Below, one piece after another: positions 57,243 to 64,000 of a DNA stretch of 64,000 nucleotides. Both the position numbers and the translations under genes were made by a program. Under the pieces are notes generated by a model that saw nothing but the letters and a program-made list of their open reading frames with translations, ran no database searches and was not told the origin of the DNA. Source of the stretch: Oxalobacter sp. (GTDB lineage Bacteria; Pseudomonadota; Gammaproteobacteria; Burkholderiales; Burkholderiaceae_D); contig JAHAYL010000017.1 of NCBI GenBank assembly GCA_018384065.1, forward strand, positions 1 to 64,000, written 5' to 3'. Every line of letters starts with the position of its first letter. Within the stretch, counting starts at the first letter, position 1.

Positions 57243-57872
57243 ATGAAAAACGGACTGATGAAAAAGCTGCTGTCATTTGCCGCCATGGTGTTTTTCTCGG
57301 TATTGATGGCGTTGCCATCCCATGCCGCGGATTTCCCGGTATCACAGCTGAAGAAGATGAGCACCTTCCTGTCGAATTTCACGGAAGTCGGCATGAGTGA
57401 TTTCACGGCGGAAGAAGTGCTTGATCCCAAAAATCCTGCTGAGATGATCCATTTTGGCATCCGGCACCACTGGCTGAACACTTTCCAACGGACCATCAAG
57501 CCCAGCAACGACCGGCAGTATGAGGGCGAGATGATTGATGGCGTTTATGTGAAAGAAAGCCTGAAACGTTATTTCGACTATGACCTGAAAGAGCTGCCAA
57601 GCGTTGTGGATCCCAATGATCCGCAGAGGTACTTATACTATTCAGATGGTGTCCGCTATTATTTCCAGGGGGGGGATGGCGACCCGATTTATTATGCACA
57701 GGTTACAAAAGCTGTCAGATTGCCGGATGGCAACATCCAGATGACAGGATATATCTATAACGCCGAAGAACCTTCGGATATCACAGGTTCATTCACCGCA
57801 CTTGCCAGACCGCATACCTGGAAAGGCAAGGCGACCTGGGCAATCATCAGCATGAAAACCCGTTACCGGTGA
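57243..57872 (+). CDS. Exported protein of unknown function, first copy of a tandem pair
   Basis: A 209-residue exported protein. A signal peptide (KKLLSFAAMVFFSVLMALPS, cleavage probably after SHA) precedes a mature part with KMSTFLSNFTEVGMSDFTAE, NPAEMIHFGIRHHWLNTF, MIDGVYVKESLKRYFDYDL, an acidic YYSDGVRYYFQGGDGDP, and the C-terminal RPHTWKGKATWAIISMKTRY. I do not recognise the family. The next gene encodes a paralog; the first about 89 and last about 65 bases of the two genes are almost identical. GGAGG precedes the ATG. Confidence 0.72.
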   Translation: MKNGLMKKLLSFAAMVFFSVLMALPSHAADFPVSQLKKMSTFLSNFTEVGMSDFTAEEVLDPKNPAEMIHFGIRHHWLNTFQRTIKPSNDRQYEGEMIDGVYVKESLKRYFDYDLKELPSVVDPNDPQRYLYYSDGVRYYFQGGDGDPIYYAQVTKAVRLPDGNIQMTGYIYNAEEPSDITGSFTALARPHTWKGKATWAIISMKTRYR

Positions 57873-57913
57873 CAGCTGTCCTTGGGCTGCCATCAGGACA
57901 AGGAGGAAATCTT

Positions 57914-58555
57914 ATGAAAAACGGACTGATGAAAAAGCTGCTGTCATTTGCCGCCATGGTGTTTTTCTCGGTATTGATGGCGTTGCCATCCCATGCCGCG
58001 GAGTTCTCAGCATCACAGCTGAAGAAGATGAGCACCTTCCTGTCGAACTTCACGGAAGTCGGCATGAGGGATTTCACAGCAGAAGAAGTGCTTGATCCTA
58101 AAAATCCTGCTGAGATGGTCCGTTTCTGTATCTGGCATCATTGGCTGAACACCCACCACCGGACCATCAAGCCCAGCAACGACCGCCAGCATGGTGACGC
58201 GATGATTGATGGCGTTTATGTGAAAGAAAGCCTGAAACGTTATTTCAACTATGACCTGAAAGAGCCGCTGCCAAGCGTTGTGGATCCTGATGATCCGCAG
58301 GGGAACTCATACTATTCGGATGGTGACCACTATTATTTCTATAATTCCTATGGACCTGGTGGTGATCCAGCTTATTATGCACAGGTCACAAAGGCTGTCA
58401 GATTGCCGGATGGCAAGATTCAGATGACCGGATATATCTATAACGCTGAAGAACCTTCGGATATCCTTGGATTATTCACTGCACTTGCCAGGCCGCATAC
58501 CTGGAAAGGCAAGGCGACCTGGGCAATCATCAGCATGAAAACCCGTTACCGGTGA
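57914..58555 (+). CDS. Exported protein of unknown function, second copy of a tandem pair
   Basis: A 213-residue paralog of the preceding gene, with an identical signal peptide and C-terminal end. It differs mostly in the middle: NPAEMVRFCIWHHWLNTHHR, and an insert giving DHYYFYNSYGPGGDP where the first copy has a shorter acidic loop. It has an extra Cys. AAGGAGG sits eight bases before the ATG at 57914, making an upstream GTG or ATG unnecessary. The function is unknown; the pair lies between ptsN and hprK. Confidence 0.72.
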   Translation: MKNGLMKKLLSFAAMVFFSVLMALPSHAAEFSASQLKKMSTFLSNFTEVGMRDFTAEEVLDPKNPAEMVRFCIWHHWLNTHHRTIKPSNDRQHGDAMIDGVYVKESLKRYFNYDLKEPLPSVVDPDDPQGNSYYSDGDHYYFYNSYGPGGDPAYYAQVTKAVRLPDGKIQMTGYIYNAEEPSDILGLFTALARPHTWKGKATWAIISMKTRYR

Positions 58556-58614
58556 CAGGGGAGCCTGCTTATCCAGATACGGGATACCAGATGAAAGATT
58601 GATAGGAAAACACT

Positions 58615-59553
58615 TTGGCTAATGAAACCTCCCTTTCCATCCAGCGGCTGTATGCCAGCAACCGTGACCAGCTTCAGCTGACATGGTTTGCAGGGCTTGA
58701 TGGCGGCAACAAGCAGATTACGGCAACAACATCATCTGCTGCCGATCTTGTCGGTCACTTCAATATGATCCATCCGATGCGCGTCCATGTGCTGGGCGTC
58801 CGGGAGATTGAGTATTATGAACGGCTTGACCCTGTCCAGCAGGCAGTGCTGGTCCAGGAAATCTCAGATGGCAATCCACCGGCATTGATCATCGCCAAGG
58901 GGTTGGATGTGCCTGCGAACATCCGCAATATCTGCAACAATGAAGATATCCCGCTGTTCACGACCCCCTTGGCTGCGGCGGAAGTCATCGACTTCCTGCG
59001 GGTGTATCTGGCAAAGCAGTTTGCCCCATCCATCACCATGCATGGCGTGTTCATGGATGTCTTGGGGGTTGGCGTGCTGGTCACCGGTGAATCCGGGCTT
59101 GGCAAAAGTGAATTGGGCCTGGAACTGATTTCCCGCAACCACGGCTTGGTTGCAGATGATGCCGTGGAATTTTCCAGGACTGCGCCGAATATCGTGGAGG
59201 GGCGGGCGCCTGAACTGTTGCAGAACCTGATGGAAGTCAGGGGACTCGGGATTCTTGATATCCGTGCCATTTTCGGTGAGGCTGCCGTCCGCCGGAAAAT
59301 GCGGCTGAACCTGATTGTCCATCTTGTCCGGAGCAATATCGGTGAAGATGATATGGACCGTTTCCCGTTGGGCGTGCAGACAGAAGATGTGTTGGGGCTG
59401 CCTATCCGGAAGGTGACGATCCCGATTGCTGTTGGACGCAACATTGCGGTTCTGGTGGAAGCGGCGGTCCGTAATACCATCATGCAGCTGCGGGGGTTCG
59501 ATACGATGCAGGAATTCATGGAACGCCAGCGGAAGGCGATGTTGAAAAAATAA
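58615..59553 (+). CDS. hprK: HPr kinase/phosphorylase
   Basis: Bifunctional enzyme phosphorylating or dephosphorylating a Ser of HPr, 312 residues. The P-loop is LVTGESGLGKSELGLEL; HGLVADDAVEFSRTAP and MEVRGLGILDIRAIFGEAAV complete the HprK signature. The N-terminal domain resembles MurF-like folds. The start is a TTG at 58615 with AGGAAAA five bases upstream. In betaproteobacteria HprK often lies in the ptsN operon; its partners ptsH and ptsI are not in the window. Confidence 0.93.
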   Translation: MANETSLSIQRLYASNRDQLQLTWFAGLDGGNKQITATTSSAADLVGHFNMIHPMRVHVLGVREIEYYERLDPVQQAVLVQEISDGNPPALIIAKGLDVPANIRNICNNEDIPLFTTPLAAAEVIDFLRVYLAKQFAPSITMHGVFMDVLGVGVLVTGESGLGKSELGLELISRNHGLVADDAVEFSRTAPNIVEGRAPELLQNLMEVRGLGILDIRAIFGEAAVRRKMRLNLIVHLVRSNIGEDDMDRFPLGVQTEDVLGLPIRKVTIPIAVGRNIAVLVEAAVRNTIMQLRGFDTMQEFMERQRKAMLKK

Positions 59554-59637
59554 GGCTGTATCAGGAAAAACGGGATGCCATCAGGCGGGAACAGTGGTAA
59601 GGTATCCCTGTAAGCAGGTTTTTGGATGGTGGTGAAG

Positions 59638-60507
59638 ATGCAGGTTGTGCTGATCACTGGGATTTCTGGTTCAGGCAAGTCGGTCGCATTGAATGCGCTC
59701 GAAGATGCAGGCTATTTCTGCGTTGACAACCTGCCGCCTGTCCTGTTGCCGGAACTGGTCAAGACCCGGATGCAGGAGAATGCAGACCGTCTGGCGGTCG
59801 CCGTGGATTCACGGAGTGCCGGTTCACTGTCCAGCCTGCCGAAGACCATCCAGTCATTGAAAGAAGATGGGCATGATGTCCATGTCTTTTTCCTGACATC
59901 TGACACCAATTCGCTGATCACCCGTTTTTCGGAAACCCGCCGGAGCCATCCGCTTTCCCATAAGAACCATCCTGCCGTACCTGATGAGGATAACCGGCCC
60001 TTGGTCGAGGCAATCCGTGCTGAGCGCGAAATGATGGCGGATATACAGGACATCAGCAATGTCATTGATACATCCAATTCCCGTGCGAACGATCTCCGCA
60101 ACCGGATCAAGAAACTGGTGAAAATCAAGCAGGCCCCGATGGTCCTGCAGTTTGAGTCTTTCGGTTTCAAGTATGGGGTGCCATTGGATTCAGACCTGAT
60201 GTTTGATGTCCGTATGCTGCCGAACCCGCATTACGACCTGGCATTGCGCCCCCTTACCGGGAAAGACAGGCCTGTGCAGGATTATCTTGAGACGCATCCA
60301 GAGGTGGGGCAGCTGCTGGAAGATATCAGGAAATTCATCGAGAAATGGCTGCCGACCTACCAGCAGGACAACCGCAGCTACCTGACCATTGCAGTTGGAT
60401 GCACCGGGGGCCAGCACCGGTCGGTCTATATCGTTGAGCGCCTGGCGGCCTATTTCAGCAAGACGAGGGAAGTTGTCATCCGCCATCGGGAACTGCCTTC
60501 AGGATAA
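59638..60507 (+). CDS. rapZ: RNase adapter protein RapZ
   Basis: ATP/GTP-binding adapter of 289 residues. VLITGISGSGKSVALNALEDAGYFCVDNLP is the Walker A region. The C-terminal domain has KYGVPLDSDLMFDVRMLPNPHY and VGCTGGQHRSVYIVERLA, which bind small-RNA or metabolite signals. In E. coli it directs RNase E to GlmZ; in betaproteobacteria its RNA target is not established. The ATG at 59638 fits the family start; one at 59626 would add four residues. It overlaps the convergent mutY stop by 9 nt. Confidence 0.94.
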   Translation: MQVVLITGISGSGKSVALNALEDAGYFCVDNLPPVLLPELVKTRMQENADRLAVAVDSRSAGSLSSLPKTIQSLKEDGHDVHVFFLTSDTNSLITRFSETRRSHPLSHKNHPAVPDEDNRPLVEAIRAEREMMADIQDISNVIDTSNSRANDLRNRIKKLVKIKQAPMVLQFESFGFKYGVPLDSDLMFDVRMLPNPHYDLALRPLTGKDRPVQDYLETHPEVGQLLEDIRKFIEKWLPTYQQDNRSYLTIAVGCTGGQHRSVYIVERLAAYFSKTREVVIRHRELPSG

Positions 60508-61578
60508 GCAGTCCTGATTCCCTGCCGATTCAATGAGCTTCCGCACAGGTGTGGGAAGTCCCAGGGACAATGCCTCTTCTTTTGTACGCCATATCCGGTT
60601 TCCAGCAAGGGTGCCTGAAGGATTTCCCAAGATGACGGTGCAGGGCATGATGTTGAGCCTGAAATGGGTGAAGGTGTGGGTGAATGGCATGAGCGGTTCA
60701 CAGGAATCGACCGTGCCGAATGCCTTCGCATACTGTCCAGCAGTCTGTCCGACCGGTTCCCCTGTGATGATGGGACATTCGGGCAGGGAATAAAGCCCTC
60801 CCCAGATGCCTTTGTCAGGGCGTTTTTCCAACAGGATACAGTTTCCCGCCATGACAATCAGCATGATGGTTTCCCTGAGAGGGAGGGGTTTCTTTGTCTT
60901 TTTGACAGGCAGTTCAGCAATCCGGTTTTCCTGCCTGGCTTTGCAGGTATCCTCAAAGGGGCAGAGGTGGCATCGGGGATTGGAGCGGGTACAGACTGTT
61001 GCACCAAGGTCCATGAGCCCCTGGGTGTAACTTTCTATCCTGGTGTCCGGCAGGAGGCTTTCCGCGAAATGCCAGAGGCGTTTTTTCCCGGCAGGATCGG
61101 CAATGGAATCTGTCAGGGCGAAAACCCGGGAAAGGACCCGGACGACGTTCCCATCCATGATGGCTGCTTTTCCGCCCGCTGAAAAAACAGCGATGGCGGC
61201 AGCGGTTGAACGGCCGATGCCTGGCAATGTTTCCAGAAGTTCCTGTTTTGTTGGAAAAAAACCACGGTATTCAGAAACGATGGCTTGGGCGCACTTATGC
61301 AGGTTCCGTGCCCTTGAGTAATAGCCAAGGCCACTCCAGTACTGCAGGACTTCATCCAATCCAGCTGCGGCCAGGTCGGTGATGGTCGGGAAGCGTTCCA
61401 GGAAACGCTGGTAATAGGGGATGACCGTAGAGACCTGTGTCTGCTGAAGCATGATTTCCGACAGCCAGATACGGTAGGCATCACGGGTATTCTGCCATGG
61501 CAGGTCATGGCGTCCATGCTGTTCCTGCCATGCAGTAAGGGTCTGGGCAAATTCCTGCAAAAACCGTGATTGGACCAT
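60499..61578 (-). CDS. mutY: A/G-specific adenine glycosylase MutY
   Basis: Removes adenine mispaired with 8-oxoguanine, 359 residues. WLSEIMLQQTQVSTVIPYY holds the catalytic Glu, LPGIGRSTAAAIA the helix-hairpin-helix, MDGNVVRVLSRVFAL the catalytic Asp, and C-x6-C-x2-C-x5-C (CTRSNPRCHLCPFEDTC) the 4Fe-4S cluster. A Nudix-like C-terminal domain (KRPDKGIWGGLYSLPE) recognises 8-oxoguanine. It is divergent from the HPF-like gene. Confidence 0.96.
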   Translation of the reverse strand: MVQSRFLQEFAQTLTAWQEQHGRHDLPWQNTRDAYRIWLSEIMLQQTQVSTVIPYYQRFLERFPTITDLAAAGLDEVLQYWSGLGYYSRARNLHKCAQAIVSEYRGFFPTKQELLETLPGIGRSTAAAIAVFSAGGKAAIMDGNVVRVLSRVFALTDSIADPAGKKRLWHFAESLLPDTRIESYTQGLMDLGATVCTRSNPRCHLCPFEDTCKARQENRIAELPVKKTKKPLPLRETIMLIVMAGNCILLEKRPDKGIWGGLYSLPECPIITGEPVGQTAGQYAKAFGTVDSCEPLMPFTHTFTHFRLNIMPCTVILGNPSGTLAGNRIWRTKEEALSLGLPTPVRKLIESAGNQDCLS

Positions 61579-61581
61579 TTT

Positions 61582-61676
61582 CTTGGGCGTTTGAATCTTT
61601 CCTGAGGAAAAACATACAGGGTTGTATTGTGCATCAATTTGATTTGATTATGAAATTGTTGGACAAAACGCCCAAG
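61582..61676. repeat. Inverted repeat upstream of mutY
   Basis: CTTGGGCGTTT (61582-61592) and AAACGCCCAAG (61666-61676) are perfect 11-base inverted copies 73 bases apart, in the leader just above the mutY start and in the 205 bp divergent region with the HPF-like gene. They could form a long hairpin or mark protein-binding sites. Confidence 0.5.
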
Positions 61677-61783
61677 TTCTGCCAGACTTTGAGATAGCTG
61701 GAAATTCCCCCAGAGGGTTCTTGATTTTCATGAAAGAATCCCAATCTTGAGGAAAACAGCTGTTTGACTAATCAGGTGATGAA

Positions 61784-62143
61784 ATGACTCCTACTATTAT
61801 TACGAAAGGAATCAAGGCCGGGGAGGCCATGCAGGACTACGTAATGGAGAAACTCAAAGGGTTGCTTTCCTATTCACAGGACAGCATCCGTTCCATTACT
61901 GTACGGCTGTCAGACACCAACAGGATCAAGAAAGGTTTGAAAAAACGTTGCCTCATCCAGTTGGAGCTGCCAGGGTTGCCATCAATTGTCGTAACCAAGT
62001 TCGCTTCAGACGTTCAGGGTGCCATTGACAGCGCGATGCATCATGCATCGGGTCTATTGAACAAGACTCTCTCCAAGGTCAAAGATATTCCACATACTTC
62101 TTTACCCTTGTACTTCAATAAACCTTGGCTGTTAGCGGTCTGA
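61784..62143 (+). CDS. hpf: HPF/RaiA-family ribosome hibernation factor
   Basis: A 119-residue ribosome-binding stationary-phase factor. TIITKGIKAGEAMQDYVMEK and LSYSQDSIRSITVRLSDTNR match the beta-alpha-beta fold of HPF/YfiA, and FASDVQGAIDSAMHHASGLL the second helix. It is the short form without the C-terminal dimerisation domain of long HPFs. AGGTGA precedes the ATG. It stands apart from ptsN, to which hpf is commonly adjacent in proteobacteria, and has its own terminator. Confidence 0.85.
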   Translation: MTPTIITKGIKAGEAMQDYVMEKLKGLLSYSQDSIRSITVRLSDTNRIKKGLKKRCLIQLELPGLPSIVVTKFASDVQGAIDSAMHHASGLLNKTLSKVKDIPHTSLPLYFNKPWLLAV

Positions 62144-62183
62144 TCCCCGCTTCAGGCTCACCTGCCAGAGGATTCTGGCAAAA

Positions 62184-62217
62184 AGAAAGGGGACTCCGGT
62201 TCCCTTTCTGTTTTTAT
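62184..62217 (+). terminator. Rho-independent terminator after the HPF-like gene
   Basis: AGAAAGGG with CCCTTTCT around a short loop, followed by GTTTTTATAA on the plus strand, 40 nt after the stop. A classic terminator. Confidence 0.85.
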
Positions 62218-62317
62218 AACCCCCCTTCTTTTTCTTCTTCTATAGCCATCTGAAAAGGCATCCATGCCATGCGGAAGGGGAAAACAGTAAATCCTTTCCA
62301 ATCACCGTTGGCAATTT

Positions 62318-62347
62318 TTAACAGTATCAGCCAGAGCATGGTATAGA
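62318..62347 (+). promoter_or_regulatory. Sigma-70 promoter of lolB-ispE
   Basis: TTAACA (62318-62323) and TATAGA (62342-62347) are separated by 18 bases, with TGG before the -10 (extended). Transcription would begin near 62355, about 70 nt upstream of lolB. Confidence 0.5.
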
Positions 62348-62424
62348 ATGCCTGACATATCCTGACAGGTGGATTCCATTCCTGTTGGCTGTTTTTCTGT
62401 GGACAATTTTCCTATCGACAATCC

Positions 62425-63075
62425 ATGAATACCGGTGTTTTCCGTTTCTGCCGTCTGGCTGTTCCCGTGCTTGCCGGGAGTTTCCTGCTGTCTGGCTGTG
62501 CAGGGTTCAATACGCTGTTCCAACCGAAAGAAAAAGAGGTTTCCGCACCTTATTTCCTGGAACAGAAGCCCCGGGCCTGCGTCAGCAAGGTCGGGATAAG
62601 GGGGCGCTTCTCGGTTTATTACAAGATAGATGACCGGGAAGAAGGTGTGCATGGCAGCTTTGAATGGGAACAGGCGCCAGAACTGACATCCATCACCCTG
62701 CTGTCCCCGTTGGGGCAGGTTGCGGCAACGGTTGATGTCATGCCGCAGCTCACGACTTTTGCTGTCCCGGGCAAACCGCCTAAATCTGCCCCCAATGCCG
62801 AAAGCCTCATCAAATCACAGCTGGGCTGGGCTTTGCCAGTCAGCGGGATGAAAGAATGGCTGCAAGGGTGTGCGGTAGATGCCCAGGGCAGGTCTTTCAT
62901 CGCTTCTCCTGAAAAGAAGTCCGTCATCACCAAGGATAAATGGCAGATTGATTATGTCTCCTGGATTGACGGACCGACAATGCCATTGCCGAAACGCATC
63001 AACCTGACCAAAGGCAGGGATCAGACAGACCTTGACCTCAATATAAAACTGGTAATTGACGAATGGCGGTTCTGA
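62425..63075 (+). CDS. lolB: Outer-membrane lipoprotein LolB
   Basis: Receives lipoproteins from LolA and inserts them into the outer membrane, 216 residues. The lipobox is LLSGC, with lipidated Cys about 25. The mature part has VGIRGRFSVYYKIDDREEGVHGSFEWEQ and VSWIDGPTMPLPKRINL in the order of the LolB barrel. It overlaps ispE by 13 nt, an arrangement conserved in proteobacteria. Confidence 0.9.
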   Translation: MNTGVFRFCRLAVPVLAGSFLLSGCAGFNTLFQPKEKEVSAPYFLEQKPRACVSKVGIRGRFSVYYKIDDREEGVHGSFEWEQAPELTSITLLSPLGQVAATVDVMPQLTTFAVPGKPPKSAPNAESLIKSQLGWALPVSGMKEWLQGCAVDAQGRSFIASPEKKSVITKDKWQIDYVSWIDGPTMPLPKRINLTKGRDQTDLDLNIKLVIDEWRF

Positions 63076-63965
63076 CCACCCATAATGGCAGGCTTTCATG
63101 CCGGGATTGCCCGGCACCTGCCAAGCTGAACTTGTTCCTGCATGTCATCGGACGCCGTACAGATGGATACCATCTGCTGGAAACCGTCTTCCAGTTGATA
63201 GATTTCTGTGACCTGCTGCATTTCACCTGCCGTGAAGATGGCAGTATCAGGCGCCTGACACCTGTTGAAGGAGTGCCTGGACCAGATGACCTGACAGTCC
63301 GTGCCGCACAGCTGTTGAAAGAGACCGCAGAGAAACAGAAAGGGTTGTCAGTGCCTGGTGTGGACATAGAGATTGAGAAACAGATTCCTTCAGGAGGCGG
63401 TCTTGGTGGCGGCTCTTCCGATGCAGCGACAACCCTCTTGGTCCTGAACAGGTTATGGGGATGTGGTTTTTCAACAGGGGAACTGATTGGATTGGGCGTG
63501 GAACTGGGGGCAGATGTCCCGTTTTTCCTGTTCCAGCAGAACGCATTCGCAGAGGGGATTGGCGAGAAACTGACACCTGTCCAGACACCTGGTGGATGGT
63601 TTGTTGTGATTAAGCCACCTGTCACCGTCTCAACAGGGCTGATATTCCAGTCCAGCGAATTGACAAGGAACACAGAACCCATCACAATGAAAAGCTATCC
63701 AAATTTCTGTGATCCTTATATTCAGGCAGGCAGGAATGACCTGCAGGCAGTGGCATCCTCGCTTTTCCCTGAAATACAGGAAGCATTGAATGATTTGGGG
63801 CAGTATGGAAATGCCAGGATGACAGGGTCAGGTGCCTGCGTATTTGCCCGTTTTGAGACAGAAGATACAGCAAAAAGGGTTGCGGCAGGCCTGTCAGGTC
63901 GATGGGATGTCATGGTGGTCCGCTCCCTTCAGCGTCACCCACTTGAATATCCAGGACAGGTTTAA
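63063..63965 (+). CDS. ispE: 4-diphosphocytidyl-2-C-methyl-D-erythritol kinase
   Basis: GHMP kinase of the MEP pathway, 300 residues. APAKLNLFLHVIGRRTDGYH and PSGGGLGGGSSDAATTLLVLN (nucleotide loop) are diagnostic, and MTGSGACVFARFET is the third motif. It begins inside the end of lolB. The 35 bases after the stop show no further feature before the window edge. Confidence 0.96.
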   Translation: MAVLTTHNGRLSCRDCPAPAKLNLFLHVIGRRTDGYHLLETVFQLIDFCDLLHFTCREDGSIRRLTPVEGVPGPDDLTVRAAQLLKETAEKQKGLSVPGVDIEIEKQIPSGGGLGGGSSDAATTLLVLNRLWGCGFSTGELIGLGVELGADVPFFLFQQNAFAEGIGEKLTPVQTPGGWFVVIKPPVTVSTGLIFQSSELTRNTEPITMKSYPNFCDPYIQAGRNDLQAVASSLFPEIQEALNDLGQYGNARMTGSGACVFARFETEDTAKRVAAGLSGRWDVMVVRSLQRHPLEYPGQV

Positions 63966-64000
63966 GGCGGAAAAGCATTCCAAGACGCTTTCCGGTTGAT

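Overview
The window reads as an ordinary chromosomal segment of a betaproteobacterium, most likely order Burkholderiales. Supporting blocks typical of that group are polA / DUF2782 / thrB (kinase-fold type) / BPSS1780-family membrane protein, xseB-ispA-dxs followed by folE2, ybeD-lipB-lipA, dsbA-SPOR-argS, long-form queF, ptsN-hprK-rapZ with mutY, lolB-ispE, and separate coaX and birA. Base composition looks near 50% G+C, and the protein sequences feel closest to Oxalobacteraceae (Oxalobacter is my guess, from memory only). I see no rRNA, tRNA, IS element, prophage or CRISPR. Coding density is high and gene order is largely housekeeping.

Layout: 0-8.3 kb holds a LysR regulator, pyrC, a cobalamin adenosyltransferase, the leftward xseB-ispA-dxs-folE2 group, an EamA transporter and a YegP-like protein. 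8.5-13.2 kb is a lipid A modification island: an eptA-type phosphoethanolamine transferase, preceded by an unrecognised 56-residue ORF and followed by a SEC59/DGK1-type lipid kinase, diverging from an OmpR/PmrA-like regulator and its sensor kinase. 13.2-21.9 kb carries polA head-to-head with a LOG-family gene, then DUF2782, thrB, a membrane protein, argB and two exported proteins of unknown function. 22.0-29.2 kb is the complete leftward F0F1 ATP synthase operon atpIBEFHAGDC with two good sigma-70 promoters upstream. 29.4-32.6 kb holds an RquA-like methyltransferase, a metallo-beta-lactamase-fold hydrolase, coaX and birA. 32.7-38.7 kb is a rightward MCE lipid-transport ABC operon (STAS-permease, ATPase, MCE protein, lipoprotein), an alpha/beta hydrolase, ybeD, lipB and lipA. 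38.8-49.7 kb contains dsbA, SPOR, argS, a Spy-like protein, an FAH-family enzyme, a Sel1-repeat protein, nudB, aspS, an FmdB zinc ribbon and a sodium:solute symporter. 49.8-54.0 kb is the leftward yqaA-HIT-ubiE-Tim44-ubiB cluster. 54.1-64 kb has ilvA, queF, ptsN, a tandem pair of duplicated exported proteins, hprK, rapZ, mutY, an HPF-like protein, lolB and ispE.

Functional links: the window carries a full ATP synthase, ubiquinone genes (ubiE, ubiB, polyprenyl supply through dxs, ispE and ispA) and a probable rhodoquinone-forming RquA. Together these suggest a cell able to run low-potential quinone chemistry in anoxic conditions. The envelope theme is also strong: lipid A modification, MCE lipid trafficking, LolB, DsbA, SPOR and Spy-like proteins.

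The most interesting points are the eptA island with a non-canonical lipid kinase where dgkA is often found, the RquA-like methyltransferase beside the atp operon, an ATP synthase c subunit with an altered glycine motif, and the duplicated unknown exported genes inserted between ptsN and hprK. I did not find an entirely new defence-type or mobile system here.
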